A stretch of 64,000 nt of DNA from Narthecium ossifragum (GCA_963920575.1 OY986973.1:14742062-14806061); one strand, 5' to 3'. Counted from the stretch's first letter, positions 1 to 12,059 are shown. The notes: generated from the letters alone by a model not told the origin. Translations and numbers: made by a program.

Positions 1-730
1 CATCCCGCAACTGCGCCTCCACTGACAAGGCGCAGTTCAGGATCGCCGGGTACGCCTGGAAGCAGTGTGAGCTGGTCTGCCGCCGGATCTCTGGCCTGAG
101 TCCCCACTCGAACTGCCGCACCCTGGCTACGGGGTCTGCTGTAACTGCCCCCGCAAAACGGACAAGCTGGGTAAACCTGGAGGCGTACTGCTGAACTGTG
201 CGAGTACCCTGCAGAAGGGACTGGTACTCGCGGGTCAGGGCGTCACGCGCACTAGCTGGAAAGTGCACGTCTAGGAACATCGCCCTGAACTCCTCCCACA
301 GCGGCAACTCTCCGCCACTGGTGTGCCGGACAGTGCGCCACCAGTCGCGTGCCTCGCCGTCAAGCTGGAACGCTGCGAGGGTGACCCGAACCCGGTCATC
401 CTCGACGAAGAGAGCCTCTAGGACGCACGTGACTCCGTCAAGCCACTCGTCCGCTGCAGTCGGGTCTCCAGTCCTACCACTGAACCTAGGAGGGTTCAGC
501 CGCTGGAAAGCCATTGAGATGGCCACCGAGGCCTGTCCGCCGACAGGAACGGGGGCCTCCTCCTCGGCGAGGAAGACCTCCGCCTGCGCGACCGAAACCG
601 TCACTGGTGATGGTACAGTGCGTCTAGCCCGGACCACCCTGACAGGAACCGTCCCGTCTGGTCGGGCGGGTCGACCAGGTCGTGCCCCACCTCGACCGGC
701 AACCGGAGGTCGGACGCGAGCTCCCGACAT
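1..730 (-). CDS. Gypsy gag polyprotein, N-terminal part (runs off window)
   Basis: Capsid precursor of a Gypsy LTR retrotransposon that would assemble cytoplasmic virus-like particles. I read the minus frame from the ATG at 728-730 to the window edge and found no stop in 243 codons. The retrotransposon-gag core is visible: a NPPRFSGR-like motif, then DEWLDGV, AAFQLDGEARDWW, REYQSLLQGTRTVQQY and FEWGLRPEIRR. The same order of motifs recurs in the gags at 31136-32029 and 12060-13250, so all three belong to related chromovirus-type (Tekay/Del-like) families. Unlike those two, this copy is unbroken within the window, which suggests a younger insertion. It lies just downstream (leftward) of the primer binding site at 917-928 and the LTR at 932-3230. 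The zinc knuckle and pol would lie outside the window. Lineage assignment is inference. Confidence 0.85.
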   Translation of the reverse strand, partial: MSGARVRPPVAGRGGARPGRPARPDGTVPVRVVRARRTVPSPVTVSVAQAEVFLAEEEAPVPVGGQASVAISMAFQRLNPPRFSGRTGDPTAADEWLDGVTCVLEALFVEDDRVRVTLAAFQLDGEARDWWRTVRHTSGGELPLWEEFRAMFLDVHFPASARDALTREYQSLLQGTRTVQQYASRFTQLVRFAGAVTADPVARVRQFEWGLRPEIRRQTSSHCFQAYPAILNCALSVEAQLRD

Positions 731-916
731 CTGCACGATCACCAACAACAAACGAGTTGCCACTCGTCAGAACGACGAACAAACAGCATTTCAATAAAGC
801 GGAAGACATTCACATCACAAAGAGAGCATGCAAGGATGTTCTAGACCTAGAACTATCCCAGTCCACGCTCAGCTCAACCGAAACCTGATCCTAACACCCT
901 GGGATCAACAGCCTAT

Positions 917-928
917 GCTCTGATACCA
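917..928 (-). promoter_or_regulatory. Primer binding site (initiator Met tRNA)
   Basis: The plus strand reads gctctgatacca, the complement of TGGTATCAGAGC, the standard plant retrotransposon site for initiator methionine tRNA. It sits 3 bases inside the LTR boundary at 932, which fixes the element's orientation as leftward. Confidence 0.9.
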
Positions 929-931
929 AGT

Positions 932-3230
932 TGTCGCGCCCCGACCCGCGTAGGCCCAACCGGGCCGGGCGACGCGAACCGGAACTTAACCTACTGCGGA
1001 AATTTGGCGAGGTTTCCCTCTAATCGTAGTGGTTACCCAAATAAGCATAATCATCCTGTAATAAACAACAATTATAAAGCTCAACACACAAAGCTGGAAT
1101 ATAGTACAAATCCTCAAACAGGGAATGTTATACAAAATCGCTCCCGTAGGAGACTATCTAACCAAGGTGTACACGGACAGATCACAGCTCCTCAAGCTCC
1201 GCCAGACGCCGCCACGTCACCGAACACCTGCCCGGTAGGGGCAACCGAAGAAGAGCTAGCGCCAGCACCTGCAAAACGCAGCCCGGGTAGGTGTGAGCAC
1301 TAAGCTCAGCAGGGACACTACACTACGACACTCACAAAGGAAGGGAACACAACAGTGTCGTCCCCAAGCAAAGCCTAGGTGTATCACAGGGGTCCCATAA
1401 CCCCACCGGATACCCCTGAGAGCCCCAGTCGTGGTCTTCCAGCGAACTGGTCACACACTGGGTCACACTCAGTAAGACAGGAAACGGCACTGCCAACTCA
1501 CGACAGGATCCTGGGCACTGTCGGCGGGTAGCACCGCTGGGTAGTCACACCTGCCACCCAAGAGTTCTAGAAGGATTGGGTACTGGCTACACCACGACTT
1601 GGCTCAAGGCCGACACGACCTCTAAACATCAAGCACAACAGTATTCATGTCCAACTAACCCTATCATCGAAAAGACTGAATACTACAAATCGAGTCCTGG
1701 ACCAAGCTACCCGCACGGTCCTAAGAGATAGATCCGGGCTACCCGGAAGCCCCGGATCGGCAACGCCCTAACAGATGCAACTAATGCACAACACAATGCA
1801 TGCTATGAACATGCGCAGAAAAGATACATGTAAGCATGCAGCAGGATGTGATGATATAAATACAAGGTCTGGGCACGGCACCCTGCCGGCCCGGGGTGGT
1901 GAACAGATAAATAAGGTCTAAGGACTGCTGCAGTGGTACCACTACCAACCGCCAGCAGTCCACACAACACCTGCACCGGGAAACAACCCCGCAAACAACA
2001 GTTCACAATGTGCAACAAGTAATGTGCCCCTCAGCGAACGCCGGCGTGAGAGGCTAGGGAAAGCAGTAGGGCCACCCGCCCGTTTATTCTAAACATCCCG
2101 GGAGTCATCACTCCCCCGGTTCACCACTGCCCCTATATAGGGCTAACATGCTTAATGTTATGTACAAGGTATAAAACAATAAAGAAAACCAACATACAAA
2201 GCCCCTTGGGCAAAACTAGTCAAAACCCTCTCTTCTACCAAAGGATCGATCATCCCCTAGGGTGGGATCGATCCTCTCAGCAACAGAGAGTAAAGCCTCA
2301 CTGTCGAGACAAAAGGATCGATCCTTCCTCTCAGGAGGATCGATCATTTTCGCGACAGAGAGCACCCTTCAGATCGCACCACGAGTGATCGATCCTTCCT
2401 CACAGGGGGATCGATCCTCTTCGCGACGAAGGACAGCCATGCTCCCCAAGAACCAGGATCGATCCTCACCAAGCTCGTGATCGATCCTTCATCGGGCGGA
2501 GCATGACCAACCCAGAAGATCGATCCTTCCTCAAGGGAAGATCGATCATGATGGGTTCCGCGGCGTCCTTCCGGCGAAGAATACCGCCGGAAGAGACAAC
2601 CAAAAACCACGAAACTCTGGGATCTGATAGATCAGGATCCCACGAGTCCAAACCCGGTTAAAACACAAGAAACCAACATGCTAATCACAAGATCTAAGCA
2701 TTAAACCACAGATCAAACCGGAAAACTCAAAACCCCGAAGAGAGATGTCGGTAGGATCCCTACCGGAGCAAACACAGCTTAGATCCAAGCAACTAGGCCT
2801 TGGATCGTCCTCAATGCCTTCGAAAATCCCAAGATCCGAGCTCAAATCGCCGGGTTTCCAAAAGGATTTGAGGGAAGAAGGTTCGTCTGCTTTATAGGCA
2901 AACGAACCGACCTATGAAGGATCGATCCTTACCCAAGGAAGGATCGATCACCTCATGACGATCTCACTTGACTTTCTGGCACAAGAGGATCGATCTCTTA
3001 GCTAGAGAGGATCGATCCTTTGTGTGCTGAAAGCTAAACTTAGGCGAGAATTGAGCCTAAGTCCGGATCTTTCGATCCCGGGTCCCACTAACCATCCTAA
3101 GCAAACATTACCACAAACAAGGTCAGTGTGTGTACAAGCGCGAGTGTGGAACTAGCCGACAAGGTGCAATTTACCAAATTGCCCTTGCGGTCCACAGCGA
3201 GCCACAGGAGGGGAGGGACGGGTCCTCACA
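932..3230 (-). repeat. Gypsy 5' LTR, ~2.3 kb, family A
   Basis: Long terminal repeat in minus orientation. On the plus strand it runs from TGTCGCGCCCCGACCC to GGGTCCTCACA, so it keeps TG...CA ends. The primer site and gag follow on its left. The family is recognised because the copy at 19698-21872 has the same ends and the same internal order: an acctgcaaaacgcagcccggg-like segment, a cccggttcaccac segment, a GATCGATC-rich tract and a terminal rrgggacgggtcctcaca. About 14 GATCGATC octamers lie at 2240-2560 and 2919-3020. No coding region is present in its 2.3 kb. Confidence 0.85.
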
Positions 3231-3706
3231 CCCAGATCCTACTTAAGGGCGACACTCTTGCATTTCCCTCTTCCTTCTGTGTGTCGTAGTGTAGATCCCT
3301 ACTGAGCTTAGTGCTCACACCTACCCGGGCTGCGTTTTGCAGGTGCAGGCGTCAGTTCTTCCTCTGTGGCCCCTACCGGGCAGTTGGTTGGTGGTGCGGC
3401 GGCGCCTGGTGGCTTTTGAGAGGTGGCGATATTTACCGTTTTCACCCTTATGTTAGTTAGTCTCCTACGGGAGTAATGTTGTATTCGAACCTTCCCCTCT
3501 CCAAGGATATGTATATTAACACTTGAGTTTTAAATCAGTGGTTCGAGGTTTTGCTGATTAATGTTGTTTTAATTGAGGGTGCTTTTGGTGAACTGTTAGG
3601 GAGACCAATAGGTTAGAGGGAACCCTCGCCAGCTTGTTTTCCGCGTTTTGTAGGTTCCGGTTCGCGTCGCCCGGCCCGGTTGGGCTTTCGCGGGTCGGGG
3701 CGCGAC
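3231..3706 (+). repeat. LTR 3'-end fragment, opposite orientation
   Basis: This stretch carries the last ~480 bp of a related LTR on the plus strand. It contains ctacccgggctgcgttttgc near 3322 and ends with gggtcggggcgcgaca at 3706. These are the reverse complement of the segment at 932-1330. No primer binding site follows 3706; the foldback repeat begins immediately. It is therefore either the end of a solo LTR whose 5' part was interrupted by the element at 932-3230, or a truncated fragment. Confidence 0.7.
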
Positions 3707-5184
3707 ATGTACGTCTTGTAGCTGTGTCCGGTACATCACCAGCTCCGTCCGCTGCATGATGTTGGTCTATCTTGTTTGCATTGTATACTGCAGTGTAGTA
3801 CACCTCTTGGTGCAATGTAAAAAGTAGTCATTTTGGCGCTACACGTGTATTTGTTATACCGATACGTGTATTGTTTGAAAACGCGTGTTACAAAAGAAAG
3901 GTGTAACTCTATGATGGAACCACGAGTTTAATGTTTAGATGCGTGTGTGTGTGAAATTCTACATACGTGTATTTGTTACAATGATACGTGTATGTTTTAT
4001 AACGGTACGTGTATGTTTTGAAAACGTGTGTTTCAAAAGAATGTGTAACTCTATGATGGAAGCACGGGTATAATTTTTAGATGCGTGTGTGTGAAATTCT
4101 ACATACGTGTCTCCACTTCCAAGCACGCGTATTGATGAATGTGTACGAGGTTTGTTATATACCACCCAAATAACTTAACATCAACGCAAACAGTTTGTTA
4201 CATATCACCCAAACAAGATAATATCACGGCAAACAGTTTGTTACATACCACCCAAACAACTTAACATCAAGACAAACAGTATGTTACATCAACTAAACTA
4301 CTTCTTCTTTGCGACTCGTGTTGGAGCAACCTTTCTTTTATCCCTGCCGTGTTTCCTCGCAGTTTCCCCATGAGTTGGCTCGGTGGGCATTTCCGCTTCA
4401 GTAGGTATCGGGAGGAGCCATGCCTCGCAGGAGGGAGGAAGAGGCTTCGGCGGGGATACCAACCAAACAACTTAACACGGTGGCCGAAGCCTCTTCCTCC
4501 CTCCCGCCGGGCAAGGCTCCTCCCGATACCTACTGAAGCGGAATTGTCCACCGAGCCAGCTTATGGGGAAACTACGAGGAAACACGGTGGGGATAAAAGA
4601 AAGGTTGCTCCAACATGAGCCGCAAAGAAGAAGAAGTAGTTTAGTTGATGTATCATACTGTTTGCCTTCATGTAAAGTTGTTTGGGTGATATGTAACAAA
4701 CTGTTTGCGTTAATGTTAAGTTGTTTGGGTGGTATGTAACAAACCTCCTACACATTCATCAATACGCGTGCTTGGAAGTGGAGACACGTATGTAGAATTT
4801 CAAACACACGCATCTAAAAATTATACCTGTGCTTCCATCATAGAGTTACACACTCTTTTGAAACACACGTTTTCAAAACATACACGTACCGTTATAAAAC
4901 ATACACGTATCGTTGTAACAAATACACGTATGTAGAATTTCACACACACGCATCTAAACATTAAACCCGTGCTTCCATCATAGAGTTACACCTTTCTTTT
5001 GTAACACACGTTTTCAAACAATACACGTATCGGTATAACAAATACACGTGTAGCGCCAAAATGACTGCTTTTTACATTGCACCAAGAGGTGTACTACACT
5101 GCAGTATACAATGCAAACAAGATAGACCAATATCATGCAGCGGACAGAGCTGGTGATGTACCGGACACAGCTACAGGACGTGCA
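3707..5184. mobile_element. Foldback element with ~0.7 kb inverted arms
   Basis: The left arm (3707-4466) and right arm (4467-5184) are imperfect reverse complements. Matching pairs include the outer tgtccggtacatcaccagc against gctggtgatgtaccggaca, and the inner gaggaagaggcttcgg against ccgaagcctcttcctc around a loop of ~30 bases. Each arm holds tacgtgtat-rich tracts and a 43 bp minisatellite (three units at 4150-4278 on the left, about two on the right). Next to the centre each arm carries the same short coding-like stretch ending in DKRKVAPTR, read outward from the loop. No transposase is visible. It could be a long-TIR MULE-type or Foldback element; I did not find a clear target duplication because the left edge abuts an LTR. 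Confidence 0.75.
4150..4278. repeat. 43 bp minisatellite in foldback arm
   Basis: Three head-to-tail units start with gtttgttayataycaccc at 4150, 4193 and 4236. The mirrored arm near 4670-4745 holds about two units, so unit number changed after the arms were formed. Confidence 0.8.
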
Positions 5185-6886
5185 GATGCATCGGGTTGAA
5201 GTGGCAACATCGTGTTCATGATTTATAACCCGTCCGTTGAAGTGGCAATGCAGCGGAACGCTTCTCATCGCCTTGCATGTGTGGAGAGCTCTCTCCGGTG
5301 AACTATTTTGGCGAAGAAAACTGCGACGATCGAAGGTAAAAAAGAGGAGGCAGTTGATAGAGAGGAGAGATGAACGAATAAGGGAGAAGAGAAGAGTAGG
5401 CAGTGGAAAGGGAGGAGATGAGGCAGTGGAAATGGATGAGTCATGAAAGAATAAGGGAGAAATCGGAAATGGAGAAGAGAAGAGAAGGCAATGGAGAGGG
5501 AGAGTAGAAGATGACGGGAGGGAGGACCAGGCTTGGGAAGAAGGAACAAGAAGACACATCATGGATGGGCATCCATGGCATGTGAAGGGAGGGGTAATTT
5601 AGGGATTTATATACTTTGGGGTCCTCTGTTGCAAAAAATCAGTGGGGGGTCTCAATCTGCCAAATATGGACATTGGGGGTATATTTTAGCAAAAAATTCC
5701 TATTAACGCGGTTTTAGTTCCACCTCACACCACATGACCGCACGTGACCTAATTTTAACTATGACCTCTTACTATTAATTCTAGTGATTATATTGTCATA
5801 AAGGTAATTTTACAAATATAAAAAGTGGATTTTAGCCTAATTATTACTTCTAGATTTGTTAACTACCTAGTCACGTGGTGTGGACGTGGCCAGTTTACCA
5901 TTAGATAACTCATGTTGTTCGTCCATTGAATCAAAATCGGACGTTTTTGATAAATCAAGTACTAAATGGAGTAAAAATAAATGTGAGTGTCATTTTATCA
6001 CAACATCAAGTTTACAGGTACCAAAAGTGAATTTTAGCTTATACAAAAAGCCTCCGGCAATGCGCTAAAAACAAATCTCCCGGACTAAACTTTCTCAAAT
6101 CTTTGATGATCTTAAACCCTTGTATGGATTAACCACAAATACAAAGCATAACCTCATTTTCCAACGAGAGGAGTTGTCTCTAACATCTGCACTCTTTGAA
6201 CTGCAGAGAACCTATGATCCTAAAATATGAACAATTGCAAACATGTTTTATCAGGGATTGTGGCTGCAACCATCATTGATAGATCAAAGGACTCTTATGC
6301 AGAAGGCGCCACAAAGATCCAGTGTCACTCAGTCAAGCATCTTCATGCAAAGACCACTGAAACTTCAGGGGACCATACGCACTTGAACATGGATTGCCAA
6401 TAAAAAAAAAACTTCAGGTACATTCGATCTATTTTATCGAGACAACAAATCATGGAGCCCCATACCATAAAGATTTTGCAGAGATGGCATCTAATTTATG
6501 ACGGAGTTTCGAAAGCCATGAAGATGCATTATCAAGACTAGCTTAAGATTACTGGAAACGGCAGGCTTGATAGCAATGCATTAAGCTATGCATAAAGGCA
6601 CTCTCCGAAAGTCCTTCTCTTTCAGTGACCTTGCCAGATACAATACTAGATGTTAAAATTCACAATCTGGCTGTGGTTCTCTACTTCTCTTTTTGTTGAC
6701 ACTACGGAGAATTGAGGCCCTCTTATCAGATGCTTTGTCCTGAAATTCTTGGATAAGCTCAAACATAACCACTTTTCATATGGAAGACAAGGTCTATACC
6801 AGATCAAACATTCTACTGACTGGACAGAAAGATTCGGGATCTCTTGTGCAATTTTCCGAGTTCAACAACTCATGACCTCAAAAGTA
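5185..6886. other. Intergenic, no gene seen
   Basis: 5330-5560 is purine-rich (gagaagag runs) and 5600-6070 is AT-rich with phrases such as agtggattttagcc and agtgaattttagc that recall degenerate transposon ends. 6080-6886 may be non-coding sequence flanking the PPR pseudogene. The open frames here are low-complexity and I do not support any of them. Confidence 0.5.
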
Positions 6887-7735
6887 TCATATTACTCGAA
6901 GAAGAGAATGACTGCAGTTGAATGATGACCCACAATCTAACAGTGAAGCAGCAGGACCGAACCTTGTGTCTCTCATTTGTGCTGCCAACGTCTCCAAAAC
7001 TACGCAAAGCTCTGCAGTCCATGGATGTTTAGGGTCTTCAGAAATAAATTCACTAACTTTATTCTTGATCTCAATCCAGCTGCAGCCAGGTTGCTTCGGC
7101 ACTCTTCTGTCTTTCATCGTAACTCTAAGTCTCTAACTCGCTCAACCTCATCCCATCTACATGCATCGGCATGTATATTGGATAGCAGCACATAATTGGA
7201 AGTCTTATGAGGTTCAAACTGAAAAAGCTTCTCAGCAGATAAATTTGCAAGATCTGGATTCGTGTATCCTGCAAGCACCAAGCAATGCACCACATACACC
7301 AGCATTTGCATCAATAGGCATTCCCATCACAAGTCGATAAGCTTCTTCTAACCGCCCTGCTCGGCCAAATAAGTCGACCACACAAGCATAATGTTCAGCT
7401 ACAGGTTTGATAAAGTACTTTCTGCTCATGGAGTCAAACAAGTCCACTCCTTCATCAACCATTCCTGCATGACCACATGCTGATAAAACAAGTCCACTCC
7501 TTCATCAACCATTCCCGCCTTCCTCATCTGCACAAAATAACCAAGTGCCTCAAAATATAAGCTACTGGGTGAAGCAAGAAATAATGGCATTCCACGAAAC
7601 TGCCTCAAAATAGTCAAGTGCCTTCAAAAGCTCTAATTGCATTGCCCATTTGACCTTGCTGACAATAACCAGCAATCAAAGTATTCCATGAGACAACATC
7701 CTTGCTCGACATTCGGCTGAATATTTCCACCGCTT
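6887..7735 (-). pseudogene. Pentatricopeptide repeat protein, 3' fragment, decayed
   Basis: PPR proteins bind organelle RNA. Reading leftward from 7735 there is a PPR unit with KDVVSWNTLIAGYCQQGQM, then a damaged unit. Next comes an [19 protein letters not shown] unit near 7390-7330, a SNYVLLSNIHADACRWDEV unit near 7200-7150, and the E-domain motif PGCSWIEIKNKVSEF with DPKHPWTAEL near 7090-7010. This order matches PLS-class E-type proteins. Several frameshifts separate the parts. A 50 bp internal duplication repeats aacaagtccactccttcatc at about 7438 and 7488. Only the C-terminal third or so is present, with no N-terminal targeting region. It is a relic, probably an old duplicate. Confidence 0.85.
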
Positions 7736-9292
7736 CGTCCTGGTACGAGCGGTCTGCTCGCAATTCTCTCGTATCGGGTTTCTACTACTACAATTGATCA
7801 GAATTGAATCTGATCGAACTTGATTGAGTTCAATTGGCTGAAATCTGGCTAGATGGATCGAACCTGGGTTGAGCCTGATTGGAACAGGACTTGACTGGGT
7901 CAAGTAGCTCGGAGAAGGGCTAAGGCAGATCCAAGGGCTGAGGGCCGCCGGAATCGCAGGCAAGGAGACGTTGCCGGGGGTCGGGATCTGGCGGTGGGGT
8001 CGTGGGAGGACGGTGATTTGATCCAACGGAGCGGATCGCCCGGAGGGATGCCGGATCGACGGGATCTGGGGGTCGACGGCAGTGGGTTTAGAGGGGATCG
8101 GCGTCGGGGTCGACAGCGAGGCGTTGGCAAGGTCAGGATCGGGTCTAAGGAGTTATGGGAAGGGTTTTAGGATGGTTCAGAGGGAGATGATGGCCGGAGT
8201 AAGTGGGGAGAAGAGGGAAGGCGGTGGCAGTGAAGGTTTAGAAGGCATGGAGTTCGCCGGAGACGACAAGGACCGGCGGGGTTGGGTGGCTTGGGGTCGT
8301 GGGCTACAAGGGAGGTCGAAGGTGGCTTTCGATGGCAGCGGGGCGGCCGGAGAGGGCTGGAAGTAGGTGGTCGGCGGTGAGGCTAGGGCTCAGGCATGAG
8401 AGAGAAGAGAGGAGGAAGGACATGATGACGTGGCAGTGGGCGCTGACGTGGCGAAGAGAGAAAAGGACGTGGAGAGAGAGAAGATGAAGGTGAAGGTGAG
8501 GGAAATACCGATAGGGGCGGAGGCGATGTCGGCTGCGGAGAAGTGATCGGCGAGGAAGAAGGTGGATAGGTGAACGTTGGTTGAAGAGAACTCTTAGGGA
8601 AGAGATCTCAGCCCTTGAATAGTCCTCAATGGAGAACTAAGTCCTGGAATAATCCTAGCTAGAAGATTAAGCCTTCTTAATCCCTGATGGAGGATTAATC
8701 CATGATAATTACTCCATGAGAAGCTACTCCTAAACTACTCTCTACTTTATTCATCTACTCAATACTCCTTCTTAATCCCTGATGGAGGATCAATCCATGA
8801 TAATTACTCCATGAGAAGCTACTCCTAAACTACCCTCTACTTTATTCATCTACTCAATACTTCATTGTTCATGGATACATCATACATAACTACTGAGGGC
8901 CTTTTATAGAGGCATTGATTAAGTCCTAAATCAACTAGAAAACCCCCTTACTTAATTAGCAAGTAATAAGGCTTCCATACTCAAACTCAATTATTAACTA
9001 GATAAGAAGGAATAACAACTTCCTAACTCAACTAGGACTCTTAATTAATTCATAACAAGCAAATAACAACTATGACTCAATTAAATATGAAAGACTCAAA
9101 CTAATAAATCCTAATTAAATAACTCTAGTTTGAACTAGGGAAGTCCAAGCCAAACTAGGAAAGAGGCTAAACCCGTTTGGGTCCTCTTCTGGGCGCGAGT
9201 CCAGTTGGTTGAGTCGGATCCACTCGTATCACGCCCATTCTTCAGTAATGTGCATACCCATAAATTATTGTATTCCAACACACGACATCTGG
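7736..9292. other. Intergenic, repeat-like, no gene seen
   Basis: 7740-8600 is GC-rich and resembles a leader or LTR region, and 8600-9130 is AT-rich. Apart from the direct duplication at 8672-8861 I see no supported feature. Open frames here lack recognisable motifs. Confidence 0.5.
8672..8861. repeat. 95 bp tandem duplication
   Basis: Two adjacent copies (8672-8766 and 8767-8861) both begin ccttcttaatccctgatgga and end near ttcatctactcaatact, with only a few differences. Confidence 0.9.
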
Positions 9293-11853
9293 TGTGAATA
9301 TTCGTTCCTCTAACCTGGCTCGACCGCATAGGTCAGGGGCTGTGCCCTGTTGGCTTGTTTATGCATCGAGCGCGATCTGTTTGATCGCATTGTTGATTTT
9401 GGACTCTAAGGTCAATTTGGTAAATTGCATCTTCGCGGTCGGTTTCACACCCGTATAGTGCACACACAACCCTATGAATGATATATGTACTTGTTAGAAC
9501 CTTAGGCGAGCTTGGGATCAAAAGATCCGAGCTCGGGTGCGAAAGTTGTCCTTAGGACAGCTGGCGGCCCTGAAGCGACCGATCGCTCCTTGGAGCGATC
9601 GGTCGGATTAGAGGTCGGCACCGACGTTGACGTGTCCGGATAAGGACGTTGAACCGACCGAGTCCGACCGATCGGTACCGTTGACCGATTGATAGGACTC
9701 GGGTTCTATAAGAGCTCGCGAAGGCTTTGTTTTTCTTCTTTTTTTTCCTACTCCCTTCTTCTTCTCTCCACCCTTTGCTTCAATTCGAGAGGGGGGCTTG
9801 TTCCAGAGGCTTAAGGAGGTTGCCAGCAAGGAGAGGAGTTGATCCGGACCTTCCCCACACAGATTAATCAAGGATTAATCGTGGATTAGCGTAGAACGGT
9901 AGGATTCTTCACCTTTAGGCTAGTTTATATGTTCTAGGTTAATTGAATGCTTAATTCCTTGATTAATCTATGCTAAATGATGCCTCTAGGCATGCTTAAT
10001 ATATGATTGAAGTTTAGTTGGATTTTGGTTGGATTTTAAGCAACTTTTCATTGACTAATTTTCGAATTTTCAAGTTTAATTAGAACAGTTATATTTGAGC
10101 TTGATTACAGAGTTGTACGTGCATAATCTCAGTTGACATTAATCATGAAAGTTATAGATCTCTGAATAACCTTTCCATTCCAATAGTTTCATATTTTTTG
10201 GATTTATGTACGAGTTTCAGTGAATTAAATTACCAGACTATGCAGAACAGGGCAGTTAGTTTAATTAGTAAAATTAAGTCGAATTTAGTTATCCAATTGA
10301 TTTTATTTTTCGATATGATGATCTTAGAGACCTTTATAATTGATCGGAAAATTTTAGTTTTAATCCGAGGAATTTTCGAAGGGATTTTGAGTTGTTCATC
10401 AAATCTAAATTTAAACCAAAATTATAAGTTTTTATCTTTTTCTTTTTATCCAATTGAAATGATTTTTGGTTATGTAATTTGGAGTATGTCAATGAGCGGG
10501 TGTATCAAGTTTCACATCAATCGGATGTTTAGATTGCAAGTTATGATATTTCGTAGTTAGTAGTCCGTTCGCTTAATTTCGATAATTCGAGATTTTCAAT
10601 ATTGTATCATATATATATGTAATTATATATATGTGCAGGCCCTATGTGTGGCCCAGCCCTACATGAGGCTTGTGGTTGAACTAATGGAGTCAAGCCCCCT
10701 TGGGATGTGTAGAATAAAATATTTAACTACTAGATTGTTTGTGAGCTGGGGTTGTATCCCCTTTGTAGAATTTCGATTGACGGCTTGTGGATGCCGTCGT
10801 AATGCCAAAATATTTATTGATTGTTAGTCTAGATGGTTTGTTAGTCTCGTGGAGACTTGTAGGCTTGTGCGCCTATTTATCCGCTTTATTTAGACCCTTG
10901 CTATTTTTACCCCATTGGCGAGCTGTACGCTACCCCTAGCCCTGTATATTATTTTAACATATTATTGCATGTATGAAATCTTATCTATGTGCATGTGAGC
11001 ATATATGTAATTGACTGCATTATATGCATTCTAGGCTAGACGCGGGCGATGGGTTGATCGCCAATCTGAGGGCTCGGGCAGCTCGGATCTAGCTGTAGGA
11101 CCGAGGCTGGGCAGCAATGTTTATGACTGAATTGTCATGATAATCTTATGTTATTGAGGTTACTGTCTAGTTGGCTATAAATACTCTGATTGAGGTGTAG
11201 ACGTCGTCTTAGGTTCCAATCTCAGTTTCGTAGGGGAAGTTACGTATCACCCTATGTCCTATGCCATGTTGTTTCAGCGCTGGAGCGCTTGGTTTGTGAC
11301 GGACGACTGTTGACAGTAGAGGTATTCAGAGTACATACCCTGGGATAGGCGGTATACGTAATGTGAGTTTTCCCCTAGAGATGAGATGGAACATGGGACT
11401 TTACTGTTCCCTTTCCTTTCAATGTGACATAGAATAGAATCCTGCTGAGCTTATCGCTCGCTCCTACCCATGCTGTGTTATGCAGGTGCATGCATCAGCT
11501 CTTCTTCCGTAGCACCAGCTGGACAGGCTCTTGGTGGCGCTTCGACTTCTGGAGGTGTTTAAGAACTTGGGGTTAGTTTTCCTATTAGATTATATAAATG
11601 TATAATTTTCCTTCTGTAAGGATTTTTGAGATAGTTATACATATGCTTTGAGGATCAGTTTTGTATCAGAAACTTTGTATATATTTGATTTATAGTGATC
11701 TTCAGTAAAATTTTAGAGAATTACAGTTCTGACCTAAGATCAATTGTTTAATTAAGAAGTATTATTTTATTATAAATGCGCCACAGATGGATTGAATAGA
11801 TTTGGAACCCTCACGCTCCGGATCGGATGTGTTTTCTGGGTCGGGGTGTGACA
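9293..11853 (+). repeat. Gypsy 5' LTR, ~2.56 kb
   Basis: The LTR starts TGTGAATATTCGTTCC and ends GGGTCGGGGTGTGACA, immediately followed by a primer site. Its first 250 bases align by eye with the LTR at 52342 (tggctcgaccgcat, gcgcgatc, cacacacaaccctatga), so the families are related. A strong inverted repeat, cgaccgatcgctcc with ggagcgatcggtcg, lies at about 9577-9607. A TATA-like tctataagagc at 9705-9715 is the probable promoter. No matching 3' LTR is present downstream. Confidence 0.85.
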
Positions 11854-11856
11854 ACT

Positions 11857-11868
11857 TAGTATCAGAGC
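11857..11868 (+). promoter_or_regulatory. Primer binding site (initiator Met tRNA, one mismatch)
   Basis: Reads tagtatcagagc, one base off TGGTATCAGAGC, directly after the LTR. Confidence 0.85.
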
Positions 11869-12059
11869 AGGCTGTAGGTCCCATGGATAAGATTAGGCTT
11901 GCCATTAAGGTTTTGAGTGTAGGTTGAGATATTTTTAAATAGGGTTAGAACATCCTTGCATGTTTGTTTGCGCTCTTATATGTTGTGTTTTCACTTTATT
12001 GATTGATATTTATTTTGGTCTTTGATGAGTGGACTCCCGTGTGTCTGGTGGTTTTGTAG

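Noticed and set aside
198..797. 200-codon plus-strand open frame
   Set aside because: It is the antisense shadow of the gag on the minus strand, which carries recognisable motifs.
5014..5562. 182-codon minus-strand frame rich in Ser/Phe/Leu
   Set aside because: It is antisense to purine-rich low-complexity sequence and runs into the foldback arm; no motif.
8480..8620. Minus-strand FLADHFSAADIASAP phrase resembling a GST-type fold
   Set aside because: Too short, not continued on either side, and inside repeat-like GC-rich sequence.
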